This document shows, one piece after another, positions 43,697-56,621 of a stretch of 64,000 nt of DNA. The translations under genes were made by a program, and so were the position numbers. Source of the DNA: Gammaproteobacteria bacterium. GTDB lineage: Bacteria; Pseudomonadota; Gammaproteobacteria; Ga0077536. Under the pieces are notes generated by a model. The model had not been told where the DNA came from and did not search any database. It saw only the letters and a program-made list of their open reading frames with translations. The DNA lies in contig JACKNG010000004.1 of the NCBI GenBank assembly GCA_024235015.1, positions 186,001-250,000 on the forward strand, read 5' to 3'. Positions within the stretch are counted from its first letter, which is position 1, and the number at the start of each line of letters is the position of its first letter.

Positions 43697-44954
43697 ACTC
43701 GCTGTTCAGGATCCTGGGTACCGGCGCGTTGCGCAGCCGCACGTAGACCGGCAGGCCATCGCGGTAGGGCGGGTAGTCCTCGCCCGTGATCAGCGGCGCG
43801 AGGTAGCGCCGGCAGGCCGGTGTGATACCGAAGCCGTCGGCGGCGATGAACTCCCGCGGCATCTTCTTCTCGACATTGGCGACATCGCCCAGGGCCGCCT
43901 TGCCGATTTCCCAGGCATAGGGCGCGTCGCTGGTCCGCACGATGGTCGGCATCACGGCATTGTCGCCGGCCAGTGCCATCTCGACCGCGGCGCGGCCGAG
44001 CGCATAGGCCTGTTCCACGTCGGTTCCCGACGCGATGTGGCGCGCGGCGCGCTGCAGGTAGTCGGCCACCGCCCAGTGGTACTTGTAGCCGAGCTGTTGC
44101 TTGATGAGCTCGGCGATGACCGGCGCCACCCCGCCGAGCTGGGCGTGCCCGAAGGCGTCGCGGGTGCCGGCCTCGGCGATGAACTGGCCGTCGGCGTTGC
44201 GCAGACCCTCGGAGACGACGATGGCGCAGTAGCCCCAGGTGTCCACGCAGCGCTTCACGGCGGCGAGGAAGGCGCTTTCGTCGAAGGTCACTTCCGGGAA
44301 CAGGATGAGGTGCGGCGGGTCGCCCTCGGCCTCGGCGGCGAGACCGCCGGCGGCGGCAATCCAGCCGGCGTGACGCCCCATCACCTCCATCACGAAGACC
44401 TTGGTCGAGGTCTTGGCCATCGAGGCCACGTCGAAACCGGCTTCGCGGATGGACACCGCCACGTACTTCGCCACCGAACCGAAACCCGGGCAGTTGTCGG
44501 TGATCGGCAGGTCGTTGTCGACCGTCTTGGGGATGCCGATGCAGGTCAGCGGATAGCCGGCCGCGGCGCTGAATTCGGCCACCTTGTTGGAGGTGTCCTG
44601 GGAATCGCCGCCGCCGTTGTAGAAGAAGTAACCGATGTCGTGGGCCTGGAACACCTCGAGCAGGCGTTCGTACTCGGCGCGGTTCTTGTCCAGCCCCTTG
44701 AGCTTGTAACGGCACGAGCCGAAGGCGCCGGAGGGGGTATGGCGCAGGGCGGCGATGTCGGCATCCGTCTCCTGCGAGGTGTCGATCAGATCCTCGGTCA
44801 GTGCGCCGATGATGCCATTGCGCCCCGCGTAGACCTTGCCGATGCGATCGGGATGACGCCGAGCGGTCTCGATGACGCCGCAGGCCGAGGCATTGATGAC
44901 GGCCGTGACGCCACCGGATTGAGCGTAAAAGGCGTTGCGTTTCTCCACAGTCAT
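43683..44954 (-). CDS. pfp: Pyrophosphate-dependent 6-phosphofructokinase
   Basis: Interconverts fructose 6-phosphate and fructose 1,6-bisphosphate, using PPi rather than ATP. 423 residues. The phosphate-donor loop NGGGDSQDT (113-121) has Asp117 where ATP enzymes have Gly, and PKTVDND (142-148) has Lys143; both mark PPi specificity. MGRHAGWIA is the sugar-phosphate site. The start at MTVEKRNAFY is supported by GGAA upstream and by homologues. It is divergent from bepA, with a membrane pyrophosphatase gene 2.6 kb away, so PPi appears to be a used energy currency. Confidence 0.93.
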   Translation of the reverse strand: MTVEKRNAFYAQSGGVTAVINASACGVIETARRHPDRIGKVYAGRNGIIGALTEDLIDTSQETDADIAALRHTPSGAFGSCRYKLKGLDKNRAEYERLLEVFQAHDIGYFFYNGGGDSQDTSNKVAEFSAAAGYPLTCIGIPKTVDNDLPITDNCPGFGSVAKYVAVSIREAGFDVASMAKTSTKVFVMEVMGRHAGWIAAAGGLAAEAEGDPPHLILFPEVTFDESAFLAAVKRCVDTWGYCAIVVSEGLRNADGQFIAEAGTRDAFGHAQLGGVAPVIAELIKQQLGYKYHWAVADYLQRAARHIASGTDVEQAYALGRAAVEMALAGDNAVMPTIVRTSDAPYAWEIGKAALGDVANVEKKMPREFIAADGFGITPACRRYLAPLITGEDYPPYRDGLPVYVRLRNAPVPRILNSEFKLA

Positions 44955-45157
44955 TGCATGTTTCCGCTCGAATATGTCAGGGAAGCCGCCCGCCCGGGAG
45001 CCCGGGTGGACTGTACGGCAGAGCGTCGGGGCGCCGGGTGGCCGGCCGGCCACGGGCATCGAACTCGACGCGAGGGTACCGGTCTTACTCTACAATAGAC
45101 GCCCATCGACTGCACCGCGCCGACCCACCCCATGCCCGTCGTACCAGAGCCCTCGTC

Positions 45158-46627
45158 ATGCCCGTGAATTCCGCGCGTCTCGGCTACGGATTGGCCGCAC
45201 TGCTCGCACTCGGCTCTACCCACAGCGCTGCCCAGGAAGGCATCGACCTGCCTGATTTCGCTGATTCGGCCGGCGCCATCATCTCCCAGGAGCAGGAACG
45301 CAAGCTGGGCGAGAACTTCATGCGCGAGATGCGGCGCCAGGCGCCCATCGTTTACGACGAGGAAGTCGAGGACTACATCCAGAAGCTCGGCCACAGCCTG
45401 AGCGATCACACCGATTATTACGGCGACTTCGAGTTCTACGTCATCGACAGCCCGGTCATCAACGCCTTCGCCGTGCCGGGCGGGTTCATCTTCTTCCACA
45501 CCGGGCTGATCCTGGAATCGCAGAACGAAGCCGAACTCGCCTCGGTGGTCGGCCATGAGATTTCCCACGTCACGCAACGCCATGGCGCGCGCATGATCGA
45601 GGAGGCCTCGCGTATGAACCTGCCGATGATCGCGGCCACCATCGGTGCCATCCTGGTTGCCGTGGCGGACCCGCAGGCAGGCGCCGGCGCCCTCATGGCG
45701 ACGCAGGCCGCGGCAGCCCAGTACCAGATCAATTTCACCCGCGCGAACGAGAAGGAAGCGGACGCGATAGGGATCCGGCTCATGGCCGACGCCGGTTACG
45801 ACACCTCCAGCATGGCGGCGTTCTTCGAGCGCATGCAGCGGGCCAATCGTTACAGCGATCCTGCCTTCATTCCCGAGTACCTGCGTACCCACCCGGTGAC
45901 GGTGAACCGCATCGCCGAGGCGCGTTCCCGCGCCGAGTCCATCCGGCCAGCGCTGGTACGCGAAGACAGCTACATGTACCACCTCATCAAGGCCAAGCTG
46001 CGCGTGCGCGCGGCGGCCAACCCGATGGAAGCCCGTCACCTGTTCAAGACCATGCTCGACCAGGGCAACTACGTCCACGAGGAGGTCGCGCGCTATGGCT
46101 ATGCGCTCGCCCTGACGGAGACCGGCGACTTCGAGCAGGCGCGCAGCGAGTTCCACAAGCTGCTCGAGGCCTATCCGACCATGGTGCCGTTCCTCACCGC
46201 CGCCGGGTCGCTCGAACAGCGGGCGCGCGACTACCGGGCTTCGCTCGCCTATTACAAGCACGCCTTCGAGCTCGAGCCGGAGAACCGCGCGGCGGTCTAT
46301 GGCTACGTCAATGCCCTGCTCGTCGTCGATCGCGGCGACGAAGCCAAGCAGCTTCTGCGCGACTACGGCCTGTCCGATCGCCGCGATCCCAAGTTCTACA
46401 AGCTTCTTGCCGAATCGGAGACCCAGCTCGGCGAGAGCGCCAATGCCCACCATTCGCTCGCCGAGTACTACCTCAGCGTCGGCGAGTATCCCCACGCGGC
46501 GGAACAGCTGCGCATCGCCCGCGCCACCCCCGGGCTGTCCAACTACCAGCGGCAGAAGATCATCGCCCGCCTGGAGGAGGTCGAGAGCACGATCGTCGAG
46601 CTCGACCGGGAAGAGCGACGGCACTGA
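45158..46627 (+). CDS. bepA: Periplasmic M48 metalloprotease / chaperone BepA
   Basis: Outer-membrane-assembly protease that degrades or matures stalled LptD. 489 residues: signal peptide (about 1-24), M48 zinc site HEISH (His133, Glu134, His137) with the third ligand Glu200 in EKEAD, then a TPR-rich C-terminal half (about 290-489). The HPVTVNRIAEA segment is typical. The open frame extends upstream to 44954, antisense to the phosphofructokinase leader, without support. Confidence 0.93.
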   Translation: MPVNSARLGYGLAALLALGSTHSAAQEGIDLPDFADSAGAIISQEQERKLGENFMREMRRQAPIVYDEEVEDYIQKLGHSLSDHTDYYGDFEFYVIDSPVINAFAVPGGFIFFHTGLILESQNEAELASVVGHEISHVTQRHGARMIEEASRMNLPMIAATIGAILVAVADPQAGAGALMATQAAAAQYQINFTRANEKEADAIGIRLMADAGYDTSSMAAFFERMQRANRYSDPAFIPEYLRTHPVTVNRIAEARSRAESIRPALVREDSYMYHLIKAKLRVRAAANPMEARHLFKTMLDQGNYVHEEVARYGYALALTETGDFEQARSEFHKLLEAYPTMVPFLTAAGSLEQRARDYRASLAYYKHAFELEPENRAAVYGYVNALLVVDRGDEAKQLLRDYGLSDRRDPKFYKLLAESETQLGESANAHHSLAEYYLSVGEYPHAAEQLRIARATPGLSNYQRQKIIARLEEVESTIVELDREERRH

Positions 46628-46813
46628 GCCCGCCCGCTGGCTGTGATGAATTTCGCAGTCAGAAAATCAACAACTGTTAAATACCCCCCGATCGGCGACC
46701 GAGTGTGGACTGGTTAACAGCTTCTTCAAGTACGCCGCCTATCATTCGAGCCCAACAAAGCAACGCAGACCGGTGCAACCGGCGCAAAAAATAAAAGCAC
46801 GGATCAAAGACCC

Positions 46814-47113
46814 ATGAAAAATCGCTATTGGATTTGTTACACCCTCGACTACGCCGGCATCGTCGCGCTGGTCGCCGCCGGGATCGCGCTGCTCGGCGCC
46901 CACTGGTTCAGCGGCTCGGTCGTCGAAGGTGCGGTCCTGACTGCCTTCACCTACTGCCTGGCCGGCGGTGTTGGTGCGTTCCTGGCCGCGCGCATGTGCG
47001 AAATCGCGCGGGTACTCGGCGGCCATGTGGATGCCTCGATGGAAGAAATCGTCGAGCTGCCGTCCAATGTCGAGCACCTGCCCGAGCGCGCCCACCTGCC
47101 GCGCGCGGCCTGA
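46814..47113 (+). CDS. Small two-helix membrane protein, unknown
   Basis: A 99-residue protein not recognised. Two hydrophobic helices (about 12-30 and 40-60) are separated by a short polar turn, and an acidic tail ends in LPSNVEHLPERAHLP. The first codons (AAA AAT) and the 150 bp before them are A+T-richer than the surroundings, which fits a promoter. No clear ribosome-binding site. A 9-bp hairpin follows 14 bp after the stop. Real gene likely but not certain. Confidence 0.55.
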   Translation: MKNRYWICYTLDYAGIVALVAAGIALLGAHWFSGSVVEGAVLTAFTYCLAGGVGAFLAARMCEIARVLGGHVDASMEEIVELPSNVEHLPERAHLPRAA

Positions 47114-47127
47114 ACCGACCCCAAACC

Positions 47128-47154
47128 GGCGCGGGCAGCCGCTTCGCCCGCGCC
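47128..47154 (+). terminator. Strong hairpin after small membrane protein gene
   Basis: Perfect 9-bp stem GGCGCGGGC / GCCCGCGCC with a 9-nt loop, 14 bp after the stop. It is followed by a C/T-rich stretch rather than a pure T-run, so termination may be weak or the hairpin may protect the 3' end. Confidence 0.5.
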
Positions 47155-47543
47155 ACCTCTCCGCTCTCTCCCCCTTCTGATTCAACGAATTGTGATGCGC
47201 CGCCCGCGCCAGCGGGTGACGGCGTCTGCAGCCGGCCTGTCCGGGCCATTCCGGACCGTTCCTGGGCACGACACGCCGCGGTGGTGCCTTCCAGCACCGG
47301 GCCCTTCCGCGGCCCCGCTGTCAGAGACGCCCCGGCCCGCGGCCCGCGTAGGCGGTTCCCGGGTGACCCGGTGACGGGATTCCGATGACAAATGGCCCCG
47401 GTCGCGGGCGGGTGCTGCGCTGCGCGCAGCGAACGACCACGTTTTGGACGACACCGAAGGGCCTCGCCACCGTCGGCCGCACGGGTACTCCTCCACGGCC
47501 AGGGTTGTGATCGCCACCAGCGGCCGCCGCGTCCACGCCGGCG

Positions 47544-47575
47544 CAAAAAAAAAGGCCGGCACTGAGGCCGGCCTT
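47544..47575 (-). terminator. Rho-independent terminator of membrane pyrophosphatase gene
   Basis: Read on the minus strand, AAGGCCGGC and GCCGGCCTT form a 9-bp stem with a 6-nt loop, and the downstream arm runs directly into nine Ts (A-run 47545-47553 on the plus strand). It lies 20 bp after the stop codon of the pyrophosphatase gene. Confidence 0.9.
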
Positions 47576-47595
47576 GGTGCAGTGCAGAAAATGCC

Positions 47596-49737
<2,142 letters not shown>

Positions 49738-49933
49738 GTTAGGTCTCTCTCCGACTGATTTTCGAGGAATCTCGTTAGGGCACGGCGCCCGTCGCGGACA
49801 GGCCCGGACCCGTTCGTTATAGAAATTCGCGGGATCCGCCCAATATAACTATCTTTCGCCCCGTAATCGATACTTATGGCCAACGGCCAACAGGACGCCC
49901 GGCCCGGCGGGCGCCACGAGGGGACGGGAGAAA

Positions 49934-50009
49934 TGGTGGGCCGTGTAGGGCTCGAACCTACGACCCTCGGATTAAAAGTCCGGTGCTCTACCAGCTGAGC
50001 TAACGGCCC
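49934..50009 (-). tRNA. tRNA-Lys (anticodon TTT)
   Basis: A 76-nt cloverleaf read on the minus strand: acceptor GGGCCGT pairing with ACGGCCC, D-arm GCTC...GAGC, anticodon arm CCGGA-CTTTTAA-TCCGA with TTT at 49974-49976, T-arm GTAGGTTCGAGCCCTAC, and an encoded CCA. It lies between the pyrophosphatase and fmdB-type genes. Confidence 0.96.
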
Positions 50010-50227
50010 GGCGCCTGGAGGACCCGACCGAAGTCGGCCGGTCGCGGCCAGAACCCCGAACGGCCGGCCCCCTGGCGGGGCCGCAATGCTAGCGAATCGG
50101 CCAACCCGGCACAACGCGGCACCGTGCCCGGGGCGCGGAAGGCGTTGGCCTACTTGCCTTCCTCGCGCTTGAAATTTTTTCCCCTACCCCCATGATCGCC
50201 GCTCTTTTTTTTGTCCGGGAACGAACC

Positions 50228-50539
50228 ATGCCCATCTACGAGTACGAATGCGGCGAATGCGGGCACAAGCTCGAGGTTCTGCAACGTATCAGCGACCCGC
50301 GCCTGACCACCTGCCCCTCGTGCAGCAAGGAAGCCCTGAAGAAGCTGGTTTCGGCGGCCGGTTTCCAGCTCAAGGGCACGGGCTGGTACGAAACCGATTT
50401 CAAGAACAAGGGCAAACCGCAGAAGAAGGCCGAGGGCGACGGCGACAAGGCCGCCAAGTCGACCTCTGACGAGGGTAAATCCACGGCGAAAACGGGTTCG
50501 GACACTAAGTCCGCGAGCGCGGCCGGCACTTCCGACTGA
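50228..50539 (+). CDS. FmdB-family zinc ribbon protein
   Basis: A 103-residue protein beginning MPIYEYECGECGHKLEVLQ, with two CxxC pairs (CGEC, CPSC) forming a zinc ribbon, and a Lys/Ser/Thr-rich, probably disordered tail. This family often precedes aspS as it does here. Role unknown, thought regulatory. GGGA upstream supports the MPIYEY start over an ATG 12 codons earlier. Confidence 0.88.
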   Translation: MPIYEYECGECGHKLEVLQRISDPRLTTCPSCSKEALKKLVSAAGFQLKGTGWYETDFKNKGKPQKKAEGDGDKAAKSTSDEGKSTAKTGSDTKSASAAGTSD

Positions 50540-50646
50540 GACCTAGCGGAGGCCTCGCGGGCAGTCCCCGGCCGACATTGCGGGGTCTGGCGTCTAACCG
50601 TATGATGCGCCGCTCCCGCGCCCGCCCAGAGTAGCTCCCGCCAGCC

Positions 50647-52422
50647 ATGAGAACCCATTATTGCGGTGATCTGACCGAGTCCCACGTCGACCAGCAGGTC
50701 GCGCTGTGCGGTTGGGTCCACCACCGACGCGACCACGGTGGCGTCATCTTCATCGATCTGCGCGATCGCGAAGGCGTGGCCCAGGTCGTCATCGACCCGG
50801 ACACCCCGGAGGCTTTCGCCCTCGCCGAACGCGTGCGTAGCGAATACGTGCTGCGTATCCAGGGCCGCGTGCGTCGTCGCCCGGCGGGCACGGTCAACCC
50901 GGACATGCCGACCGGCCAGGTCGAGGTTCTGGTCAAGGACGTCGAAATTCTCAACGACGCTCGCACGCCGCCGTTCCAGCTCGACGAGCGCCACGTTCAC
51001 GAGGACACCCGGCTGCGCTACCGCTACATCGACCTGCGCACCGACCGCATGCGCGAGAACATCCGGCTGCGTGCCCGGGTCGCCGGCGCCCTGCGCGCTT
51101 TCCTCGATGGCCAGGGTTTTCTCGAGATCGAGACGCCGATGCTGACCAAGGCGACGCCGGAGGGCGCGCGCGACTACCTCGTGCCGAGCCGCACCCACCC
51201 CGGGCGCTTCTTCGCCTTGCCGCAGTCGCCACAGCTGTTCAAGCAGATCCTGATGATGTCCGGGCTCGATCGCTACTACCAGATCGTGCGCTGCTTCCGC
51301 GACGAGGACCTGCGCGCCGACCGTCAACCCGAGTTCACCCAGCTCGACGTCGAGATGTCGTTCATCGACGAGGCCGCCATCACCGGCCTGATGGAGGGCA
51401 TGATCCGTCACCTCTTCGAGGGTGTGCTCGGAGTCACCCTGCCTGCACCCTTCCCGCGCCTGACCTACGCCGAGGCCATGCAGCGTTACGGCTCCGATCG
51501 CCCCGACCTGCGCAACCCGCTCGAGCTGGTCGAGGTCGGCGACCTCATGCGCGAGGTCGAGTTCAAGGTCTTCGCCGAGCCCGCAGCGAGCGAGAGCGGG
51601 CGCGTCGCCGCCCTGCGCGCGCCGGGCGGCGGCGCACTGACCCGCAAGCAGATCGACGACTACACCGATTTCGTCCGCGTCTACGGCGCCAAGGGACTGG
51701 CTTATATCAAGGTCAACGACCGCAGCGCCGGGGTCGACGGCCTGCAGTCCCCGATCGTGAAATTCCTGCCGCCCGCGGCGGTCGAGGAAGTCCTCACCCG
51801 TTGCGGCGCGGTCGACGGCGACCTGGTGTTCTTCGGCGCGGACCAGGCGTCGGTGGTCAATGCCGCGCTCGGCGCCCTGCGCGACCGGGTCGCGCAGGAC
51901 CTCGGCCTGGTCGAGGTGGCCTGGCGGCCTTTGTGGGTGGTCGATTTCCCGATGTTCGAGTGGGACGACGACGGCCACCGCTGGGCCGCCCTGCACCATC
52001 CCTTCACCGCACCGCGCGCGGACATCGAGGCCGTGCGCGCCGCGCCCGGCGGGGCCATTTCCCGCGCCTACGACATGGTCCTGAACGGCTCGGAGATCGG
52101 CGGCGGTTCCATCCGTATCCATCGTCCCGAGATGCAGCGCGCGGTATTCGAACTGCTCGGTATCGGCGCCGAGGAGGCCGAGGAGAAATTCGGTTTCCTC
52201 ATCGAGGCGTTGCAGTACGGCTGCCCGCCGCACGGCGGCATCGCCTTCGGGCTCGACCGCCTGACCATGCTGATGGCCGGCGAGCAGTCGATCCGCGACG
52301 TCATCGCGTTCCCCAAGACGCAGACCGCGAGCTGCCTGCTGACCGCCGCGCCGAGCGCGGTCGACGAGCGCCAGCTGCGCGAGCTGTCGATCCGCCTGCG
52401 CAAGGCCCCCGGCAGCGAATAG
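50647..52422 (+). CDS. aspS: Aspartyl-tRNA synthetase
   Basis: Class II synthetase of 591 residues: OB-fold anticodon domain (LCGWVHHRRDHGGVIFIDLRD), motif 2 (YYQIVRCFRDEDLRADRQPEFTQLD region), a bacterial GAD insert (about 300-420) and motif 3 (GIAFGLDRL). Whether it is discriminating (AspRS) or also charges tRNA-Asn was not assessed. Followed by nadA. Confidence 0.97.
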   Translation: MRTHYCGDLTESHVDQQVALCGWVHHRRDHGGVIFIDLRDREGVAQVVIDPDTPEAFALAERVRSEYVLRIQGRVRRRPAGTVNPDMPTGQVEVLVKDVEILNDARTPPFQLDERHVHEDTRLRYRYIDLRTDRMRENIRLRARVAGALRAFLDGQGFLEIETPMLTKATPEGARDYLVPSRTHPGRFFALPQSPQLFKQILMMSGLDRYYQIVRCFRDEDLRADRQPEFTQLDVEMSFIDEAAITGLMEGMIRHLFEGVLGVTLPAPFPRLTYAEAMQRYGSDRPDLRNPLELVEVGDLMREVEFKVFAEPAASESGRVAALRAPGGGALTRKQIDDYTDFVRVYGAKGLAYIKVNDRSAGVDGLQSPIVKFLPPAAVEEVLTRCGAVDGDLVFFGADQASVVNAALGALRDRVAQDLGLVEVAWRPLWVVDFPMFEWDDDGHRWAALHHPFTAPRADIEAVRAAPGGAISRAYDMVLNGSEIGGGSIRIHRPEMQRAVFELLGIGAEEAEEKFGFLIEALQYGCPPHGGIAFGLDRLTMLMAGEQSIRDVIAFPKTQTASCLLTAAPSAVDERQLRELSIRLRKAPGSE

Positions 52423-52514
52423 GCACGCTGACGGCGGGGTTGCAATCGCACCGTGCCGGCTGCATATCTAGACGCCTCCTCCGACCCGCCGGGGCAGCAT
52501 GTCCCGCAGTGAGC

Positions 52515-53582
52515 ATGCCCGTGAGCGCGATTCCGAGTCCCCGTCCCCCGATTGCCATTCCCAACACCGCGCAGGAAGTGCTCGGCGAGGCCGAGCACGA
52601 CGCGCTGTGCGCCGAGATCACGGCTCTGCTGCGTGCCGAGGACGCGGTTCTCGTCGCCCACTACTACACCTCGCCCGAGATCCAGGCGCTGGCCGATGCG
52701 ACCGGCGGGCATGTCTCGGATTCGCTCGACATGGCGCGTTTCGGCCATGACCACGCCGCCTCCACCCTGGTCGTCGCCGGGGTGCGTTTCATGGGCGAGA
52801 CGGCCAAGATCCTGAACCCCGAGAAACGCGTGCTGATGCCGGACCTCGCCGCCGAGTGCTCGCTCGATCTCGGTTGCCCGGCCGACGAGTTCAGCACCTT
52901 CTGCGATGCGCACCCGGACCGCACCGTGGTGGTCTACGCCAATACCAGCGCGGCGGTGAAGGCGCGCGCCGACTGGATGGTGACGTCCGGCAGCGCGCTC
53001 GACGTCGTCAACCATCTCAAGGATCGCGGCGAGAAGATCCTGTGGGCGCCGGACCGCTACCTCGGCGATTATGTGCAGAACGAGACCGGCGCCGACATGC
53101 TGCTGTGGAACGGCGCCTGCGTGGTGCACGAGGAATTCAAGGGCGAGGAGCTGCATGCCCTGCGTCGCGCCCACCCCGAGGCCCGCGTGCTGGTCCACCC
53201 GGAATCGCCGCGTGCGGTCATCGAGCAGGCCGATTACGTCGGCTCGACCTCCGGGCTGATCAACGAAGTGCGCATGGCGCGCGCCACCGAATTCATCGTC
53301 GCCACCGATCGCGGCATTTTCCACAAGATGCGCGAGGCGGCGCCGGGCAAGGTCCTGATCGAGGCGCCGACGGCGGGCCGCAGTGCCACCTGCCAGAGCT
53401 GCGCGGCCTGCCCGTGGATGGCCATGAACGGCCTGCGCAAGCTGCGCGACGCCCTGCGCGACGGCCGCAATACCATCGAGGTGCCGGCCGCGGTCGCCGC
53501 GCGGGCGCGTCGACCCATTGCCCGTCTACTCGATTTCGCCGCTGCCCGGCGGCAGGAAGTCTACGGCAACAACGACGCCTGA
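52515..53582 (+). CDS. nadA: Quinolinate synthase
   Basis: 4Fe-4S enzyme that condenses iminoaspartate with dihydroxyacetone phosphate to quinolinate for NAD. 355 residues. Cluster ligands by position are Cys115, Cys202 (WNGACVVHEEF) and Cys299 in CQSCAACPW, each two residues on from the E. coli ligands 113, 200 and 297. Substrate block HYYTSPEIQALAD. The start is the ATG at 52515 within MPVSAIPSPRP. Confidence 0.95.
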   Translation: MPVSAIPSPRPPIAIPNTAQEVLGEAEHDALCAEITALLRAEDAVLVAHYYTSPEIQALADATGGHVSDSLDMARFGHDHAASTLVVAGVRFMGETAKILNPEKRVLMPDLAAECSLDLGCPADEFSTFCDAHPDRTVVVYANTSAAVKARADWMVTSGSALDVVNHLKDRGEKILWAPDRYLGDYVQNETGADMLLWNGACVVHEEFKGEELHALRRAHPEARVLVHPESPRAVIEQADYVGSTSGLINEVRMARATEFIVATDRGIFHKMREAAPGKVLIEAPTAGRSATCQSCAACPWMAMNGLRKLRDALRDGRNTIEVPAAVAARARRPIARLLDFAAARRQEVYGNNDA

Positions 53583-53680
53583 ACGTCGCCTCGATCGCGT
53601 TCACGGCCGCTGCAAGCTGGCGCGCGATTTGCGACAATTGCGCCCCGGAATTCAACGCCGGAGGCAAGTCGTACCGAGCC

Positions 53681-54430
53681 ATGGCCGGACACAGTAAATG
53701 GGCCAATATCCGTCACCGCAAGGGCCGCCAGGACGCCAAGCGCGGGCGCCTGTTCACGCGTCTCATCCGTGAGACCACCGTTGCCGCGCGCATGGGCGGC
53801 GGCGACCCCTCGGCCAATCCGCGCCTGCGCGCCGCCGTCGACGCGGCGCTGGCGGCAAACATGCCCAAGGACACCATCGAGCGTGCCATCGCACGCGGTG
53901 CCGGCGCGAGCGAGGGGGACAACTACGACGAGATCCGCTACGAGGGCTACGGACCGGGCGGCACCGCGGTGATGGTCGACTGCATGACCGACAACCGCAA
54001 CCGCACGGTGGCCGAGGTCCGCCACGCGTTCAGCAAGTGCGGTGGCAATCTCGGTACCGACGGTTCGGTTGCCTACCTGTTCACCAAGGTCGGGTTGCTC
54101 GCCTTCGATGCCGGCGTCGACGAGGACGCCTTGATGGAGGCGGCGCTCGAAGCCGGCGCCGAGGACATCGTCGTCGGCGAGGACGGTTCGGCCGAGGTCC
54201 TGACCGATCCCGACGAGTTCTCCGACGTGCGCGAGCGCATGATCGCGGCCGGTTTCGAGCCCGAGTCTGCCGAGATCACCATGCGTGCCGCCACCAACAA
54301 CGACATCGAGGAGGCCGACGCGCAGAAGATGCTGCGCCTGCTCGACATGCTGGAGGATCTCGACGACGTCCAGAAGGTCTACTCCAACGCCAGCATCTCC
54401 GACGAGATCCTGGCCGCGCTCGGCAACTGA
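53681..54430 (+). CDS. yebC: YebC/PmpR-type translational regulator/activator
   Basis: A 249-residue protein beginning MAGHSKWANIRHRKGRQDAKR, the canonical YebC start. Family members act as DNA-binding regulators or, as shown for relatives, help ribosomes pass proline stretches. It lies just upstream of ruvC as in most proteobacteria; 16 bp separate them. Confidence 0.96.
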   Translation: MAGHSKWANIRHRKGRQDAKRGRLFTRLIRETTVAARMGGGDPSANPRLRAAVDAALAANMPKDTIERAIARGAGASEGDNYDEIRYEGYGPGGTAVMVDCMTDNRNRTVAEVRHAFSKCGGNLGTDGSVAYLFTKVGLLAFDAGVDEDALMEAALEAGAEDIVVGEDGSAEVLTDPDEFSDVRERMIAAGFEPESAEITMRAATNNDIEEADAQKMLRLLDMLEDLDDVQKVYSNASISDEILAALGN

Positions 54431-54446
54431 GCCGCGATGACCGCCC

Positions 54447-54950
54447 TTGACCATCGTCCTCGGCATTGACCCCGGCTCGCGAGTCACGGGCTTCGGCGTC
54501 GTGCGGGTCGAGCGTCATCGCGTGAGCCACCTCGAGGACGGCTGCATCCGTCTCGGCGACGGGCCGTTCGACGAGCGCCTGGTGACGCTCTACGACGAAC
54601 TCAGCGCCGTCATCGGGCGTCACGCGCCGGTCGAAGCCGCGGTGGAGAAGGTCTTCATGAACCGCAACGCCGATTCCGCGCTCAAGCTCGGCCATGCCCG
54701 TGGCGTCGCCATTGTCGCCGCCGGTCGCCACGGCCTCGCCGTCCACGAGTACAGCGCGACCCAGATCAAGCAGACCGTGGTCGGCCGCGGCCATGCCGAC
54801 AAGGGGCAGGTGCAACACATGGTGCGGGCCCTGCTCGACCTCGATCACCTGCCGCTGGCCGATGCCGCCGATGCGCTTGCCGCCGCCATCTGCCATGCCC
54901 ACATGCGCGAGGGCCTGGCGCGCATCGCGCTGGCCGGGGGGCGCGCATGA
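54447..54950 (+). CDS. ruvC: Holliday junction resolvase RuvC
   Basis: Endonuclease that cuts Holliday junctions. 167 residues with catalytic Asp8 in GIDPGSR, Glu in VEKVFMNRNA and the Asp pair in ADAADALAAAICH. The only in-frame start is TTG at 54447, because a stop codon lies just upstream at 54438, so TTG initiation is well supported. Overlaps ruvA by 4 bp. Confidence 0.95.
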   Translation: MTIVLGIDPGSRVTGFGVVRVERHRVSHLEDGCIRLGDGPFDERLVTLYDELSAVIGRHAPVEAAVEKVFMNRNADSALKLGHARGVAIVAAGRHGLAVHEYSATQIKQTVVGRGHADKGQVQHMVRALLDLDHLPLADAADALAAAICHAHMREGLARIALAGGRA

Positions 54951-55546
54951 TCGGCCGTATCACGGGCCTGCTGATCGAGAAGAAGCCGCCGCAGATCGTG
55001 GTCGACTGCCACGGCGTCGGTTACGAGATCGAGGCACCCATGACCACCATCTGGGCGCTGCCGGAACTACACGAAGAGGTCTCGCTCTACACCCACCTCG
55101 CGGTCCGTGACGATGCCCACCTGCTCTACGGCTTCACCAGCGAGGGTGAACGGGCGCTGTTCCGCAGCCTGCTCAAGGTCAACGGCGTCGGTACCAAGAT
55201 GGCCCTGGTGATCCTGTCCGGCATGACCGCCGACGAGTTCGCCGCCTGCGTGCACGCCAACGATGCCGCCCGCCTCACCGCCCTGCCCGGGGTCGGCAAG
55301 AAGACCGCCGAACGACTCATCGTCGAGATGCGCGACCGCGTCGGCCAATTCGGCGATGGGGTTGCGGCGAGCGCGGCGCCGGCGGTGAGCGCGGCGGGCG
55401 ACCCCACTGGCGACGCCGTGGCTGGCCTCATCGCGCTCGGCTACAAACCGCAGGATGCGAGCCGCTACGTGCACACCCTCGATACCGACGGTCTCTCCAG
55501 CGAGGCCATCATCCGTGAAGTTCTCAAGAGCCTGCTGCCGAAATGA
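54947..55546 (+). CDS. ruvA: Holliday junction DNA helicase subunit RuvA
   Basis: Tetrameric junction-binding protein of 199 residues. OB domain (MIGRITGLLIEKKPP), double helix-hairpin-helix (VNGVGTKMALVILSG, LPGVGKKTAERLIVEM) and a C-terminal RuvB-binding domain (AVAGLIALGYKPQDASR). Directly precedes ruvB. Confidence 0.97.
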   Translation: MIGRITGLLIEKKPPQIVVDCHGVGYEIEAPMTTIWALPELHEEVSLYTHLAVRDDAHLLYGFTSEGERALFRSLLKVNGVGTKMALVILSGMTADEFAACVHANDAARLTALPGVGKKTAERLIVEMRDRVGQFGDGVAASAAPAVSAAGDPTGDAVAGLIALGYKPQDASRYVHTLDTDGLSSEAIIREVLKSLLPK

Positions 55547-55571
55547 GCGCTGCGGGACGGAGTGAGGCAGC

Positions 55572-56615
<1,044 letters not shown>

Positions 56616-56621
56616 ACGCCC

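Larger units (their letters stand above)
47114..47595. other. 482-bp intergenic region, G+C-rich, with two hairpins
   Basis: No coding region could be supported on either strand. It contains the hairpin at 47128-47154 after the small membrane protein gene and the terminator of the pyrophosphatase gene at 47544-47575. The middle (about 47190-47500) is G+C-rich and partly palindromic without a recognised element. Confidence 0.5.
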
